Shown piece by piece: positions 46,616-54,419 of a DNA stretch of 64,000 bases. The notes beneath the pieces were generated by a model. It searched no databases, was not told the origin of the DNA, and was given only the letters and a program-made list of their open reading frames with translations. The position numbers were made by a program, and so were the translations under genes. The stretch is from Nostoc sp. FACHB-892 (GTDB taxonomy: Bacteria > Cyanobacteriota > Cyanobacteriia > Cyanobacteriales > Nostocaceae), in NCBI RefSeq assembly GCF_014698795.1, contig NZ_JACJTR010000010.1:1-64000 (forward strand), written 5' to 3'. Position 1 is the first letter of the stretch; every line of letters begins with the position of its first letter.

Positions 46616-47383
46616 ATGAGTTATAACTACAAGCTTAAAATCTTACCTTTTATAGTAATTTTCTTGTTAATAGTAGAATGCTTGCTAGTTTACCCAACTT
46701 CCATAGTAAGAGCAGATTCTTTATCGACCCCATACGAACAGCGGATTATCCATAGTCCAGATGGTATCGGCAAATATTACATGGGGCGAGAAATTGCCAA
46801 AGTTATGGGATACATAGGCGCTGGCTGGCTAGAACGTCCAAGTCGAGAGGGAGAGGAACAGCCAAGTAAAATAGTCAGCCTCCTCAACCTAAAACCTAAC
46901 GATGTAGTAGCCGATATTGGCGCTGGTACAGGTTACTTAAGCTTTCGCATTGCACCTCTATTAACAGCAGGTAAAGTATTGGCTGTAGATGTTCAGCCAG
47001 AAATGTTGGAAATAATTGAGTTATTCAAAAAAGAGAAAAATATCACCAATGTTGAGCCTATTTTGGCAACCCTTAGCGACCCAAACTTACCATCTGAAAG
47101 TATCGATTTGGCGTTGATGGTAGATGCTTATCATGAACTTGAGTATCCCCAAGAAGTGATGCAAGGGATTGTGAAAGCGCTTAAACCAAGTGGTCGGGTG
47201 GTGCTGGTTGAATATCGGGGCGAAAATCCCTTTATTATGATTAAAGGTCTGCACAAGATGACTCAAAAGCAAGTCCGTAAAGAAATGCAAGCCGTTGGTT
47301 TGGTTTGGCGTGAAACTAAAAACTTGTTACCTCAACAGCATTTAATGGTGTTTGAGAAACACGATTCTAGTGATTTTAGTTGA
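46616..47383 (+). CDS. Membrane-anchored SAM-dependent methyltransferase
   Basis: From ATG 46616 (MSYNYKLKILPFIVIFLLIV) the protein has 255 residues: a hydrophobic N-terminal segment resembling a signal peptide or anchor, then SREGEEQPSKIVSLLNLKPN and the Rossmann motif VVADIGAGTGYLSFR, with VLAVDVQPEMLEII as the SAM-ribose contact and LKPSGRVVLVEYRGE as motif III. Because SAM is cytosolic, an exported methyltransferase is unusual; the segment may be an uncleaved anchor with the enzyme facing the cytosol. An alternative TTG start adds seven codons. It follows the TolC gene by about 130 bases in the same direction. Confidence 0.85.
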   Translation: MSYNYKLKILPFIVIFLLIVECLLVYPTSIVRADSLSTPYEQRIIHSPDGIGKYYMGREIAKVMGYIGAGWLERPSREGEEQPSKIVSLLNLKPNDVVADIGAGTGYLSFRIAPLLTAGKVLAVDVQPEMLEIIELFKKEKNITNVEPILATLSDPNLPSESIDLALMVDAYHELEYPQEVMQGIVKALKPSGRVVLVEYRGENPFIMIKGLHKMTQKQVRKEMQAVGLVWRETKNLLPQQHLMVFEKHDSSDFS

Positions 47384-47577
47384 TTTTGAACTTACTTCCA
47401 TCCCTCTCTCTTAAAAGGAGAAAAGCTTTGATACTTACTCCCATTACCTTGTAGGGAAGGGGCTGGGGGTTAGGTCTGTATTAAACTCAACCAGAAGCGC
47501 TATATAGTAATTTAGTAAATCTGTAGGAAATGCACCAAGCGATAATAAAGTAAGACTCTTTGCCAGAGCAGAAAATC

Positions 47578-47680
47578 ATGGTCAACATATCACTCAAGCA
47601 ACGAATTCCTCCCTTAGAGAATGGCGATCGCCTCACTCGCTACGAATTTGAGCGCCGCTATTAAGCAATGCCACGAATTA
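47578..47680 (+). pseudogene. Uma2 N-terminal remnant with in-frame stop
   Basis: The frame MVNISLKQRIPPLENGD, then RLTRYEFERRY, is the stereotyped start of cyanobacterial Uma2 proteins. It meets TAA after 28 codons, continues only as AMPRI, and then loses similarity before the convergent small gene ending at 47705. A HIP1-like GCGATCGC lies inside it at 47624. Confidence 0.7.
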
Positions 47681-47704
47681 TTTGGTTACAGCAATTTTCT
47701 GGTA

Positions 47705-48001
47705 TCACTCTATTTTTTTGGGGATGAGACTGGCGCTTTTGGTTGCACTATCCCAAACAATCCAGCTAATAGAATTATCTAAATCATCGGGGCTATTTGA
47801 AACTTTGAAATATAGCTTTTCTTCGCCTTTAGTTTCAACGGCAAAGTCGGCATTTTGAGCATAAACTACGATAAAACCTTTGTCTCGCAAACAATACATC
47901 GCCCAGGCTTTCAATGATTGCTTGTATGGTTCGTGTGGAATTGGCGGTTTTTTGATTGTGTCTTCAATTAGTTTAAATATTTGCGTGATTTTCGCGGTCA
48001 T
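47705..48001 (-). CDS. Small hypothetical protein
   Basis: A 98-residue protein from ATG 48001 (MTAKITQIFKLIEDTIKKPP). A longer frame would overlap the VOC gene and is not preferred. It is soluble, with alternating strands and helices (WAMYCLRDKGFIVVYAQNAD, EEKLYFKVSNSPDDLDNSI) and ends PKKIE. No family was recognised. It starts 28 bases after the stop of the VOC-family gene on the same strand, so the two are probably cotranscribed. Confidence 0.7.
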   Translation of the reverse strand: MTAKITQIFKLIEDTIKKPPIPHEPYKQSLKAWAMYCLRDKGFIVVYAQNADFAVETKGEEKLYFKVSNSPDDLDNSISWIVWDSATKSASLIPKKIE

Positions 48002-48029
48002 AGTAGATACTTTTTTTATTACCTTTAAG

Positions 48030-48497
48030 TTAACTAGCTTCTGGATCGCAACGAATTTCAATCATAAAGCCATCTGGATCGTAAAAATACACTCCTCTAC
48101 CAGTAGGACGATTGACTGGGCCATGTGCGATCGCTATTTTATTTTCTCTGATCACTGTCACCGCTTGCTCAAATAACTGCGGATCGATATCAAAAGCCAG
48201 ATGGTATGCTCTGGTGAATGTTTTCTCTGGATTGGGATCTGGTGGTGATAATTCTGGTTCCCCAAATAAATCGAGTATCGTTCCATCCGGGGTGATGAAG
48301 TTGGCTACTTTCCCAGATGCGACAAGTTCCGTTAGGGTTGCGGGTACTTCGTCGCCTGTGAGTTCGTGCAAACCCAGGATTGTGCCATAAAAATAGCGGG
48401 AAGCTTGCACATCCTGGACGTTGAGGGCTATGTGATGCACTTTACGCAGATTTCCTGGCGCAAGGACACTGTTCGCGGATTGGGTGCTAGATAGCAT
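48030..48497 (-). CDS. VOC-family (glyoxalase/bleomycin-resistance-type) protein
   Basis: The 155-residue protein has the paired beta-alpha-beta-beta-beta modules of vicinal oxygen chelate enzymes: VHHIALNVQDVQASRYFYGT with the first metal His, ATLTELVASGKVANFITPDG, AYHLAFDIDPQLFEQAVTVI with the second His, and GVYFYDPDGFMIEIRCDP with the metal Glu. These are metal-dependent lyases or dioxygenases acting on small molecules; the substrate is unknown. It precedes the small gene at 47705-48001 in one transcript. Confidence 0.88.
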   Translation of the reverse strand: MLSSTQSANSVLAPGNLRKVHHIALNVQDVQASRYFYGTILGLHELTGDEVPATLTELVASGKVANFITPDGTILDLFGEPELSPPDPNPEKTFTRAYHLAFDIDPQLFEQAVTVIRENKIAIAHGPVNRPTGRGVYFYDPDGFMIEIRCDPEAS

Positions 48498-48574
48498 AAT
48501 AAAACAAAATTTCCCTACAGAGATAGAAGCTCGGCTTTTTTCTTAAAGTTTATTATGAATAATAAACACTTAGC

Positions 48575-49078
48575 ATGGCTTTTGATTATTCTTTAGACTT
48601 TAAAAATCTTGATTTTCGCCAACATCCTGAACTCTATCGTGTTGGCAAGGGTGAGCAAGGTGTCCTTTTGGTAGAACCATACAAATCAGAAATTCTTCCC
48701 TACTGGCGGTTCAAAACTCCTGAGATTGCTAGAGAGTCGAGTGAAAAAATCTATGAGATGTTTCTTGATTATTTAGATAAAGATGATTTTGTCGGCGCAG
48801 ATATGGCACGAAAGTTTATCCAAATGGGTTATACTCGCTCTCGCCGTTATGCTAATCATAAAAGCGGCAGGAAGTATAAACAAAATTCCGAAACTTCAGG
48901 TGATAAAAAAGAGATTCTTCCATACGAAGTAGACTCAATGAAAGCGGAATCAGCAGCTATATTTAAAGCTAAGTGGGTAGAAGCAAAGACAAATGATAAA
49001 TATCAAGAGCTTTTAGCCAAGCATAAACAGATGTATGAGAGCATCTCACCTTTGCAAGTAAATATAGCTGGCGATTAG
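48575..49078 (+). CDS. DUF4385 domain protein
   Basis: A 167-residue protein matching DUF4385 over its full length: FDYSLDFKNLDFRQHPELYR at the start, YRVGKGEQGVLLVEPYKSEI, LPYWRFKTPEIARESSEKIY, then DDFVGADMARKFIQMGYTRS, and a basic middle part (RRYANHKSGRKYKQN). It has no membrane segment. The function of the family is not established; the basic patch and small size would suit nucleic acid contact, but that is inference. It is divergent from the VOC gene. Confidence 0.85.
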   Translation: MAFDYSLDFKNLDFRQHPELYRVGKGEQGVLLVEPYKSEILPYWRFKTPEIARESSEKIYEMFLDYLDKDDFVGADMARKFIQMGYTRSRRYANHKSGRKYKQNSETSGDKKEILPYEVDSMKAESAAIFKAKWVEAKTNDKYQELLAKHKQMYESISPLQVNIAGD

Positions 49079-49567
49079 AAATCGCGGCTACACAAACGTT
49101 CGCGTAGCGTCTCGCAGAGAAGTCCGCCTGCGCGGACTCAGGAATTTGAAACCTACACAGGTGGGTTTTGTCTGTATAGCTGCAAATGACTTTTGCCAGG
49201 GCGAGTCTTTGATACTCGTGAACGAGTCTAGAGGACTGATTGCAGAAACTTTTTACATTGTCGCCGATTAATTTAAGAGTAACGCGATCGCATTTTCCTA
49301 CTCAGCAATCCAACAATAATCATAGTTGAGCGATCGCATCTCCCTTATCTTCATCGAATTTCCTCTCTGGGAAGCCGACAAAAATCATACTGTGTAACAA
49401 TAGCTGTAGCTTAGAAGCATGGCTGACAGCACTAATACACCACGGCGTAAATAGAGCAACCACTTAAAATCTCTAAATTTATTCCATAACACTTTTGACT
49501 TTTGACTTTTGCCCTAAGGTACTAGTTTCCACAGTAACCTTCACCGTATTATCCCGAATTACTGAAA
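49079..49567. other. Spacer between convergent genes
   Basis: Contains a compound repeat with CGCGTAGCGTCTCGCAGAGA (49101-49120) and a small hairpin TCCGCCTGCGCGGA (49123-49136), both of dispersed Nostoc type, plus two HIP1 octamers. No gene was seen. Confidence 0.5.
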
Positions 49568-50587
49568 TTATCGCCGATATTCGTCGCCGCAATCGCCGAT
49601 TAGCTGATACAAATCTCGTGACTGGCGAGATACTGCACTGATGCGATCGCGATCGTCTGCATCTAAACTAAAACTAAATACTTTGGCATTATCTTCTATA
49701 TGTTCAGATACGCTAAGTCTGGCACCAACTATCACACCTCCCACAGTTGGCTGATCTAAAATGTAACGCACTGCTACGTTAGAAATGCTGACCCCATGCT
49801 TATTAGCAATTTCCTTTAAAATAGCCAGCAACTCTTGAAATAATTGCCAACCACCCCAAGCATCGATCATATTTTTATATTTTTTCAAACTAGCAGTGGA
49901 CAAATCAAATCCTCGTGGTTCAGGTTTGCCCAAATAGTTTTCTGATAACAAACCGCCGCACAATGTACCGTAAGTAAAAAGCTTTATATCATGCTGTTGA
50001 CAAAACTCCATCATATTAACTTCGGGGCGGCGGTCAACCAGGGAAAATTGCACTTGGTTAGAAACAATTTTGATGCCTGCTTCGGTAATAATCTTCAGGT
50101 TTTCTGTGTCAAAATTAGTTAAACCTAGATGCTTAATTTTTCCCTCGGTCTGAAGCTCTGCCATATATTTGAGGGCATCCAGGTAATTTTTATCTTGATA
50201 TTCCCACCAATGGAATTGCATCAAATCTAACGATTCCACATTCATCCTTCTCAGGGAAATATCAATATTTTCCTCAACCAGCTTTTTCGTCATTTTCCCT
50301 GGACGAGGAACCCATTTTGTAAAAGCTTGTACCTGAGATAAAGCATCTTTCCCACGAGTATCAATTAGTTGGCAGCGAAACTCACCAATAAAGTCTTCAG
50401 CCGGGCCATAGTGGTCTGCTAAATCCCAAGTGGTAAAGCCTGCATCTAAATATTTGAACATAGTCTCGATGGCAGCTTGGGGATTTATCCGTCCGTGTGC
50501 GCCAGAGACTTGCCACATCCCATTTAATATGCGGCAGATGTTCAAATCGGGAGTAAATTGGAGACGGCTAGCTGTGGGTAAGTTCAT
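49568..50587 (-). CDS. Aldo/keto reductase
   Basis: A 339-residue NAD(P)H-dependent oxidoreductase from ATG 50587. The catalytic tetrad is visible as Asp and Tyr in WDLADHYGPAEDFIG, Lys in AFTKWVPR and His in LMQFHWWEYQD. HLGLTNFDTENLKIITEAG and the C-terminal GVIVGARLSVSEHIEDNAKV complete the TIM barrel. The N-terminal ICRILNGMWQVSGAHG is typical of the group that is close to plant-type reductases. The substrate is unknown. No Shine-Dalgarno sequence precedes the start; the upstream DNA is heptamer repeats. Confidence 0.9.
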   Translation of the reverse strand: MNLPTASRLQFTPDLNICRILNGMWQVSGAHGRINPQAAIETMFKYLDAGFTTWDLADHYGPAEDFIGEFRCQLIDTRGKDALSQVQAFTKWVPRPGKMTKKLVEENIDISLRRMNVESLDLMQFHWWEYQDKNYLDALKYMAELQTEGKIKHLGLTNFDTENLKIITEAGIKIVSNQVQFSLVDRRPEVNMMEFCQQHDIKLFTYGTLCGGLLSENYLGKPEPRGFDLSTASLKKYKNMIDAWGGWQLFQELLAILKEIANKHGVSISNVAVRYILDQPTVGGVIVGARLSVSEHIEDNAKVFSFSLDADDRDRISAVSRQSRDLYQLIGDCGDEYRR

Positions 50588-50604
50588 TTTCAAATTTAGG
50601 AGGA

Positions 50605-50797
50605 GTGATAAGTGAGGAGTTAGGAGTTAGTAGTTATGAGTGAGAGGAATGAAGAATTAGTTAGTCCGTAAGTAAGCATCTTATTACAAGATTATTAGCC
50701 TTTATACTTTCTTAAGAACCATTTATAACAGCGATAATCAATAACTCTTAAATCTTAACTCCTAACTCCTAACTTTGAACTCCTAACTCCTAACTTT
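50605..50797. repeat. Inverted heptanucleotide repeats flanking a short spacer
   Basis: GTGAGGAGTTAGGAGTTAG units at 50612-50635 and the complementary CTTAACTCCTAACTCCTAACT units at 50755-50795 lie between two leftward genes, about 110 bases apart, and could pair as a very large hairpin. Confidence 0.65.
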
Positions 50798-51133
50798 TTA
50801 ACGCCAGTCTTTTCCAGCTTCTTCAAGAACGTAAGCAGCAACATCTTGGATTTGCTGTTCAGTGAGGCGTTCTTTGTAGGCTGACATATTATTTTTACCA
50901 TTGGTAACTATAAATGTAACTGCCTCTATTGAATCCATACCATACTTTTTCAGCGCTGGCTTTTTAAGATTTTTACCTCGCCTGATTATGTTGCTGCCGT
51001 TGATATGACAACCAGCACAATGAATACTAAATATTTGTTCACCGTTAACTGTGTCTGCTGCACTAGCAGGTAAATTAAAACTGCTTATCAATAACAAAAA
51101 CGTTACTAATACTAATGTGAGTAGTTTTTTCAA
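50798..51133 (-). CDS. petJ: Cytochrome c6-type electron carrier
   Basis: A 111-residue precursor with a signal peptide (residues 1-25, ending PASA-AD) and a single class I heme domain: CAGCH at residues 39-43 and the axial Met83 in GKNNMSAY, ending EEQIQ-type helix QQIQDVAAYVLEEAGKDW. Mature length (about 86) fits cytochrome c6, which carries electrons in the thylakoid lumen from cytochrome b6f to photosystem I. The loop after the heme (GSNIIRRGKNLKKPALKK) is unusually basic compared with c6 of related species, so a c6-like paralogue is possible. Confidence 0.88.
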   Translation of the reverse strand: MKKLLTLVLVTFLLLISSFNLPASAADTVNGEQIFSIHCAGCHINGSNIIRRGKNLKKPALKKYGMDSIEAVTFIVTNGKNNMSAYKERLTEQQIQDVAAYVLEEAGKDWR

Positions 51134-51185
51134 TTAAATTCTCCGGTTGACATACTTGTTGTAGGTATTAGTGTCAGAACTAATA

Positions 51186-51410
51186 CTACAGGGATTCAAA
51201 GTAAGTTGTAAATCCAGCAAAACTTGCACAATCTTCTTGAAAAGCTTCTGCATCATTAACATCTTCAATTTTGTAGGACATGATACGTGTGCCATCTGGC
51301 TTTTTTTTGGAACTAATCAATTCACCTTGATATTTCTCTGCGATCGCTTTAAATTCAGTACCATGCTGCTTCCAAGCATCATCTGAACAAGTAATATTTA
51401 CTTGCCACAT
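51186..51410 (-). CDS. Small hypothetical protein
   Basis: A 74-residue soluble protein (MWQVNITCSDDAWKQHG at the start, FAGFTTYFESL at the end) with a predicted beta-alpha-beta pattern: MWQVNITCS, a helix WKQHGTEFKAIAEKYQGELI, a strand RIMSYKIEDV and a helix DAEAFQEDCASFAGF. No family was recognised. It lies 53 bases upstream of the cytochrome c6 gene on the same strand and may be cotranscribed with it. Confidence 0.65.
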   Translation of the reverse strand: MWQVNITCSDDAWKQHGTEFKAIAEKYQGELISSKKKPDGTRIMSYKIEDVNDAEAFQEDCASFAGFTTYFESL

Positions 51411-51601
51411 ATTTTTATCTCAATTACTACCAACAAATATTAATCATCTCACGAATGGGCATAATGCTACACATCACCTCCTTAGGGTTATTATTTTCTA
51501 TCTAAAGAAAGTGCCGAGCATTATCAGACTACGCCATAATATGGATGTGGGAACATATTTAGAAAATTTTATCCAAATTAGTTAAATCCCAAGAGTTGAA
51601 A

Positions 51602-52402
51602 ATGCCTAACAATATCAAACAACAAATTCAAGCAGACCTGCAACAAGCTAAAGAAACTGGACAATTAAGAACTGAACGGATTCGAGAAATTGTGAAATCG
51701 GCAGTTTCTCAAGTAGCTTCTGAGTTTAAACAAGGTTCAGGTGAAGTTCGTAGTCTTGTTAAAGATGCTGTTTATGCTGTAATTGAAAACTTCCAAGAAA
51801 AAGGTAGCGAACTCAAAGATGAAGTGACAGCTTCTATTGAAGGCGCACTAGAAGGGATTAATAGCAAAAGACACGAAAGCATTGCTCAAACTCAAACAGA
51901 TATAAAGAGGCTACAGGCTCAACTGGATGGTGAAGAGGAACAACTCCAACAAGAGGTTGATGTAATTTTGGCAGAGATTGAAGAGACCGGTAAGGAAAAA
52001 CCTGCTAGTACCAAAACTGCAATTGATTCTGCTGTTAATGCTCTTAAAGATAGTGAAGAAGCAGGATTGTTAAAGAAACGTTACGCCCAACTGCAAGCGC
52101 AGCTAGCCATTGTTCGAGCTAACTTAGCTGCACGCTATGGCGGACGTAATATGGAGGTTCAAGATTATCTAGACGAGGCTAAACACTGGTATGATAAAGC
52201 TCGTCCCCAAGCAGAATCTATGGCTGTACAGGTAGAGGAAAAGCGATCGCAGCTAGAAGATAAACTAGGGGAAGCTGGTACATCTCTAGCAAGAAAAGAG
52301 CGCCAAATCAAACAAACGTTAAGGGAGTTACTCTTAACGGCGGCTGACTTGTTCAAAGATAAGGAAACTGCTAATAAAGAGCGGGATACTATTCATAAAT
52401 AG
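51602..52402 (+). CDS. Coiled-coil protein of unknown function
   Basis: A 266-residue, highly charged protein from ATG 51602. It is helical nearly throughout: amphipathic stretches such as IREIVKSAVSQVASEFKQG and VRSLVKDAVYAVIENFQEKG near the N-terminus resemble apolipoprotein-like or LEA-like helices, followed by coiled coils (TDIKRLQAQLDGEEEQLQQE) and a C-terminal VEEKRSQLEDKLGEAG segment. No transmembrane segment is seen. Membrane-surface association or stress protection is possible but unproven. It is monocistronic. Confidence 0.75.
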   Translation: MPNNIKQQIQADLQQAKETGQLRTERIREIVKSAVSQVASEFKQGSGEVRSLVKDAVYAVIENFQEKGSELKDEVTASIEGALEGINSKRHESIAQTQTDIKRLQAQLDGEEEQLQQEVDVILAEIEETGKEKPASTKTAIDSAVNALKDSEEAGLLKKRYAQLQAQLAIVRANLAARYGGRNMEVQDYLDEAKHWYDKARPQAESMAVQVEEKRSQLEDKLGEAGTSLARKERQIKQTLRELLLTAADLFKDKETANKERDTIHK

Positions 52403-52447
52403 ACTGGACTCTCTTTTGACAAAACACTGATACATATAGCTAGATTG

Positions 52448-52482
52448 TTGTAGGGGCGCGGATATTACCAGCGCCCCTACAA
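52448..52482. repeat. Palindromic hairpin TTGTAGGGGCGC...GCGCCCCTACAA
   Basis: A perfect 12-base-pair stem with an 11-base loop, 45 bases after the coiled-coil gene. No T run follows, so a dispersed palindrome is more likely than a terminator. Confidence 0.65.
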
Positions 52483-52607
52483 ACGTATTTACATCATTAT
52501 TAAATAATCAGTTTCTGTAGAGTGTGTTATGCCAAAGGTTAAAGCACTGCTTGATAAGCTGAAAAAATCTAAATTTCATAATCTAATTAAATCAAAATCT
52601 TTCTTGG

Positions 52608-52711
52608 GGACATTCAAAAATTAAATTACTCAATTCTTGCGTCCAATACGACTGTCCGATTTCTGCTCCCCTTGCTTACCAAAGCGATTGATTATTTTTT
52701 ATTTGGAAGTC
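52608..52711. repeat. MITE-like palindromic element, family 2, copy B
   Basis: This block repeats most of 21996-22110 in the same orientation: GGACATTCAAAAATTAAATT at the left, GCGTCCAATACGACTGTCCG inside and ATTTGGAAGTCG at the right. It is about 11 bases shorter because the C-rich centre has fewer units. Confidence 0.8.
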
Positions 52712-52912
52712 GCTTGTGGGATGGGCAGCATTTGACTGGCTTAGACTGAGCTTTGTCGAAGTAGCGCTCACGCCGAATTTTTGCCCGCCCTAATTATATA
52801 AATTAAATGTGGAATAGCTTATCAATCATAGTAATACTAAAAACTGAAAGGGTACGTTAGGCTAAAGCCTAACGCACCTTACTTAAGATTTACTAAAATT
52901 TATCTTGCGTAT

Positions 52913-53104
52913 TTAGTAAATATTGCCTTCTCTATTGAGTTGTTCATCATGCTTGGCAATGACCCAAATTGCATGAATACTACCGGGTAGCCAACCTAGA
53001 ACTGTGAGCAAGATGTTAATAAACAGAGTTGGGCCAACTCCAACTGTTAGGAAAACGCCTAAAGGAGGCACTAACAAACCTAGAAGAAAACGAACTAATT
53101 TCAT
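52913..53104 (-). CDS. YqaE/Pmp3-family small membrane protein
   Basis: A 63-residue protein with two transmembrane helices (LLGLLVPPLGVFLTVGVG and FINILLTVLGWLPGSIHAIW) and the PPLGV and GWLPGSIHA signatures of the YqaE/Pmp3 family. Members are induced by salt or cold stress and affect membrane potential. The C-terminus is short and charged (AKHDEQLNREGNIY). Next to it on the same strand is the holin-like gene, 146 bases upstream. Confidence 0.92.
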   Translation of the reverse strand: MKLVRFLLGLLVPPLGVFLTVGVGPTLFINILLTVLGWLPGSIHAIWVIAKHDEQLNREGNIY

Positions 53105-53250
53105 GATTTTGCTGTATTTTTGTGATTTTCTTTAATTACATTCTGGTAGAGATACCGAATTAGGAAATCTACCTAATGAATTATCTTAATTCGGAGATTT
53201 TATATGGAGTAGAAACAGAATATAACTAATATCTCTACTCCTACTGATAC

Positions 53251-53649
53251 TTATCTAGAGGGTAACTGATCTTGGCTTTTAATATCACCACTACCAGTTA
53301 AAAGATTTTTTTCAACAAAGTAGTTGTTAATTAAGGTGTTAGCGAAGGTAAGAATTACTGGACCAAGAAGGAAACCAATAATTCCGCGAACTGCGAACCC
53401 AGGAACTAATACTGCTGCTAACCAGAAACACAAACCGTTAACGACGAGCGAAAATGCTCCAAACGATAGAAAGTTAAGTGGTAAAGAAAGAGTAGACAGA
53501 ATTGGTTTAACTGAACCGTTAATTAGACCAATTACTAAAGCAGCAATCATAGCTGCGGGAAAATTAGCAATATTAACGCCTGGAACAACTAAATCAACAA
53601 TCAACAGGCTCAAAGCTGTAGCTAGGGCGGTTAATAATGGTGTTAACAT
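53251..53649 (-). CDS. Phage-holin-family four-helix membrane protein
   Basis: A 132-residue protein with four hydrophobic segments and the family's typical GLINGSVKPILSTLSLPLNF loop, followed by LVVNGLCFWLAAVLVPGF and IGFLLGPVILTFANTLI. Despite the family name, chromosomal members are not linked to lysis and their role is unknown. There are no phage genes nearby. It may be expressed with the YqaE gene downstream; both are small membrane proteins typical of stress regulons. Confidence 0.88.
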   Translation of the reverse strand: MLTPLLTALATALSLLIVDLVVPGVNIANFPAAMIAALVIGLINGSVKPILSTLSLPLNFLSFGAFSLVVNGLCFWLAAVLVPGFAVRGIIGFLLGPVILTFANTLINNYFVEKNLLTGSGDIKSQDQLPSR

Positions 53650-53807
53650 TTTTTCTTACCTAATCACTAAAGATTTTTTGTAACTTCTTATCTCATCTTT
53701 AACTATGTGCTAGGTTTTAACCTCTCTTGCAAGATAGAATTTCCTTCTACCGTTAGGCCGATCATTGAGAAAACAATAACAGGTTTTGTATGAACACAAT
53801 ATATTGT

Positions 53808-53831
53808 ATGGGCGCATAGTTATGCGCCCAT
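53808..53831. repeat. Palindrome ATGGGCGCATAGTTATGCGCCCAT
   Basis: A near-perfect hairpin (ATGGGCGCATA/TATGCGCCCAT) in the spacer between the holin-family gene and the palindromic element at 53927. It has no adjacent gene end, so it is listed as a dispersed palindrome. Confidence 0.55.
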
Positions 53832-53926
53832 ACTCTATTTTACTAATTGCAAAACTTACAAGTGCCGTGAACCCTTCTTTTTAAAGGTGCATTAAACAAA
53901 TTTAACGCACCACTACGAATTAAAAT

Positions 53927-54067
53927 TAATATCATGTTCGCCAAATTACCTATAAAAAAAGAACCCCACCCCAATTCCTCTCGAAAAGTGGGGCAGGGAG
54001 ACAAAGCACAGCTTTGACAGGGTGAGGTTCTTCGGGTTTAATAAGCAATCAAGCAAATATGAGATCA
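53927..54067. repeat. MITE-like palindromic element, family 1, copy B
   Basis: About 141 bases with imperfect 15-base terminal inverted repeats (TAATATCATGTTCGC at left; the right end complements to TGATCTCATATTTGC) and the same interior as copy A at 18597-18751 (GACAAAGCACAGCTTTGACAG and TTTAATAAGCAATCAAG). Its right end contains the stop codon of the ferredoxin gene (54065-54067). Confidence 0.75.
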
Positions 54068-54406
54068 CTCAGATTTCCCAGACTCAGGCTGATAGTAAAG
54101 AGCCGATTTATACAAGATTTGTTCTTGATGAGTTTCTAAAGTGCAATTAGACAAGGGGTAAGTTACACAAGTAACAATATAACCAGCCTGTACTTCATTT
54201 GGGCGTAAAAATTTTTGCTCACTTTGGTCAACTTCACCGCTAATGAGTTTGGCGACACAAGCAGAACATTCGCCTTGTTTGCACCCAGATGGTAGACGGA
54301 TACGAGCATCTTCCGCTATATCCAGAATATATTGATCATCTGGTACTGGAATGGTACGATCTAATCCCAGTGTAGGATTGATGAATCGAACTTGATAAAC
54401 TGCCAT
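54065..54406 (-). CDS. Plant-type 2Fe-2S ferredoxin
   Basis: A 113-residue ferredoxin with cluster ligands Cys42, Cys47 and Cys50 in GCKQGECSACVAKL and Cys80 in YIVTCVTYP. The spacing CX4CX2C-X29-C is that of plant-type ferredoxins, though the CKQGECSAC context differs from photosynthetic PetF (CRAGACSTC), so a specialised partner is likely. The tail after the last ligand (LETHQEQILYKSALYYQPES) is longer than in PetF. It is 13 bases downstream of tex on the same strand. Its stop codon lies inside the terminal repeat of a mobile-like element. Confidence 0.92.
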   Translation of the reverse strand: MAVYQVRFINPTLGLDRTIPVPDDQYILDIAEDARIRLPSGCKQGECSACVAKLISGEVDQSEQKFLRPNEVQAGYIVTCVTYPLSNCTLETHQEQILYKSALYYQPESGKSE

Positions 54407-54419
54407 TTCCTGTTTCTAA

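Larger units (their letters stand above)
52403..52912. other. Repeat-rich spacer
   Basis: No protein gene was accepted. It contains a GTAGGGGCGC hairpin (52448-52482), a family 2 palindromic element (52608-52711) and a small hairpin GCGTTAGGCTTTAGCC-type palindrome at 52853-52876 near the end of the YqaE gene. Confidence 0.55.

Noticed and set aside
53251..53649. Holin-family gene considered as evidence of a prophage
   Set aside because: Chromosomal members of this family are widespread in cyanobacteria and no phage structural or lysis genes are present.
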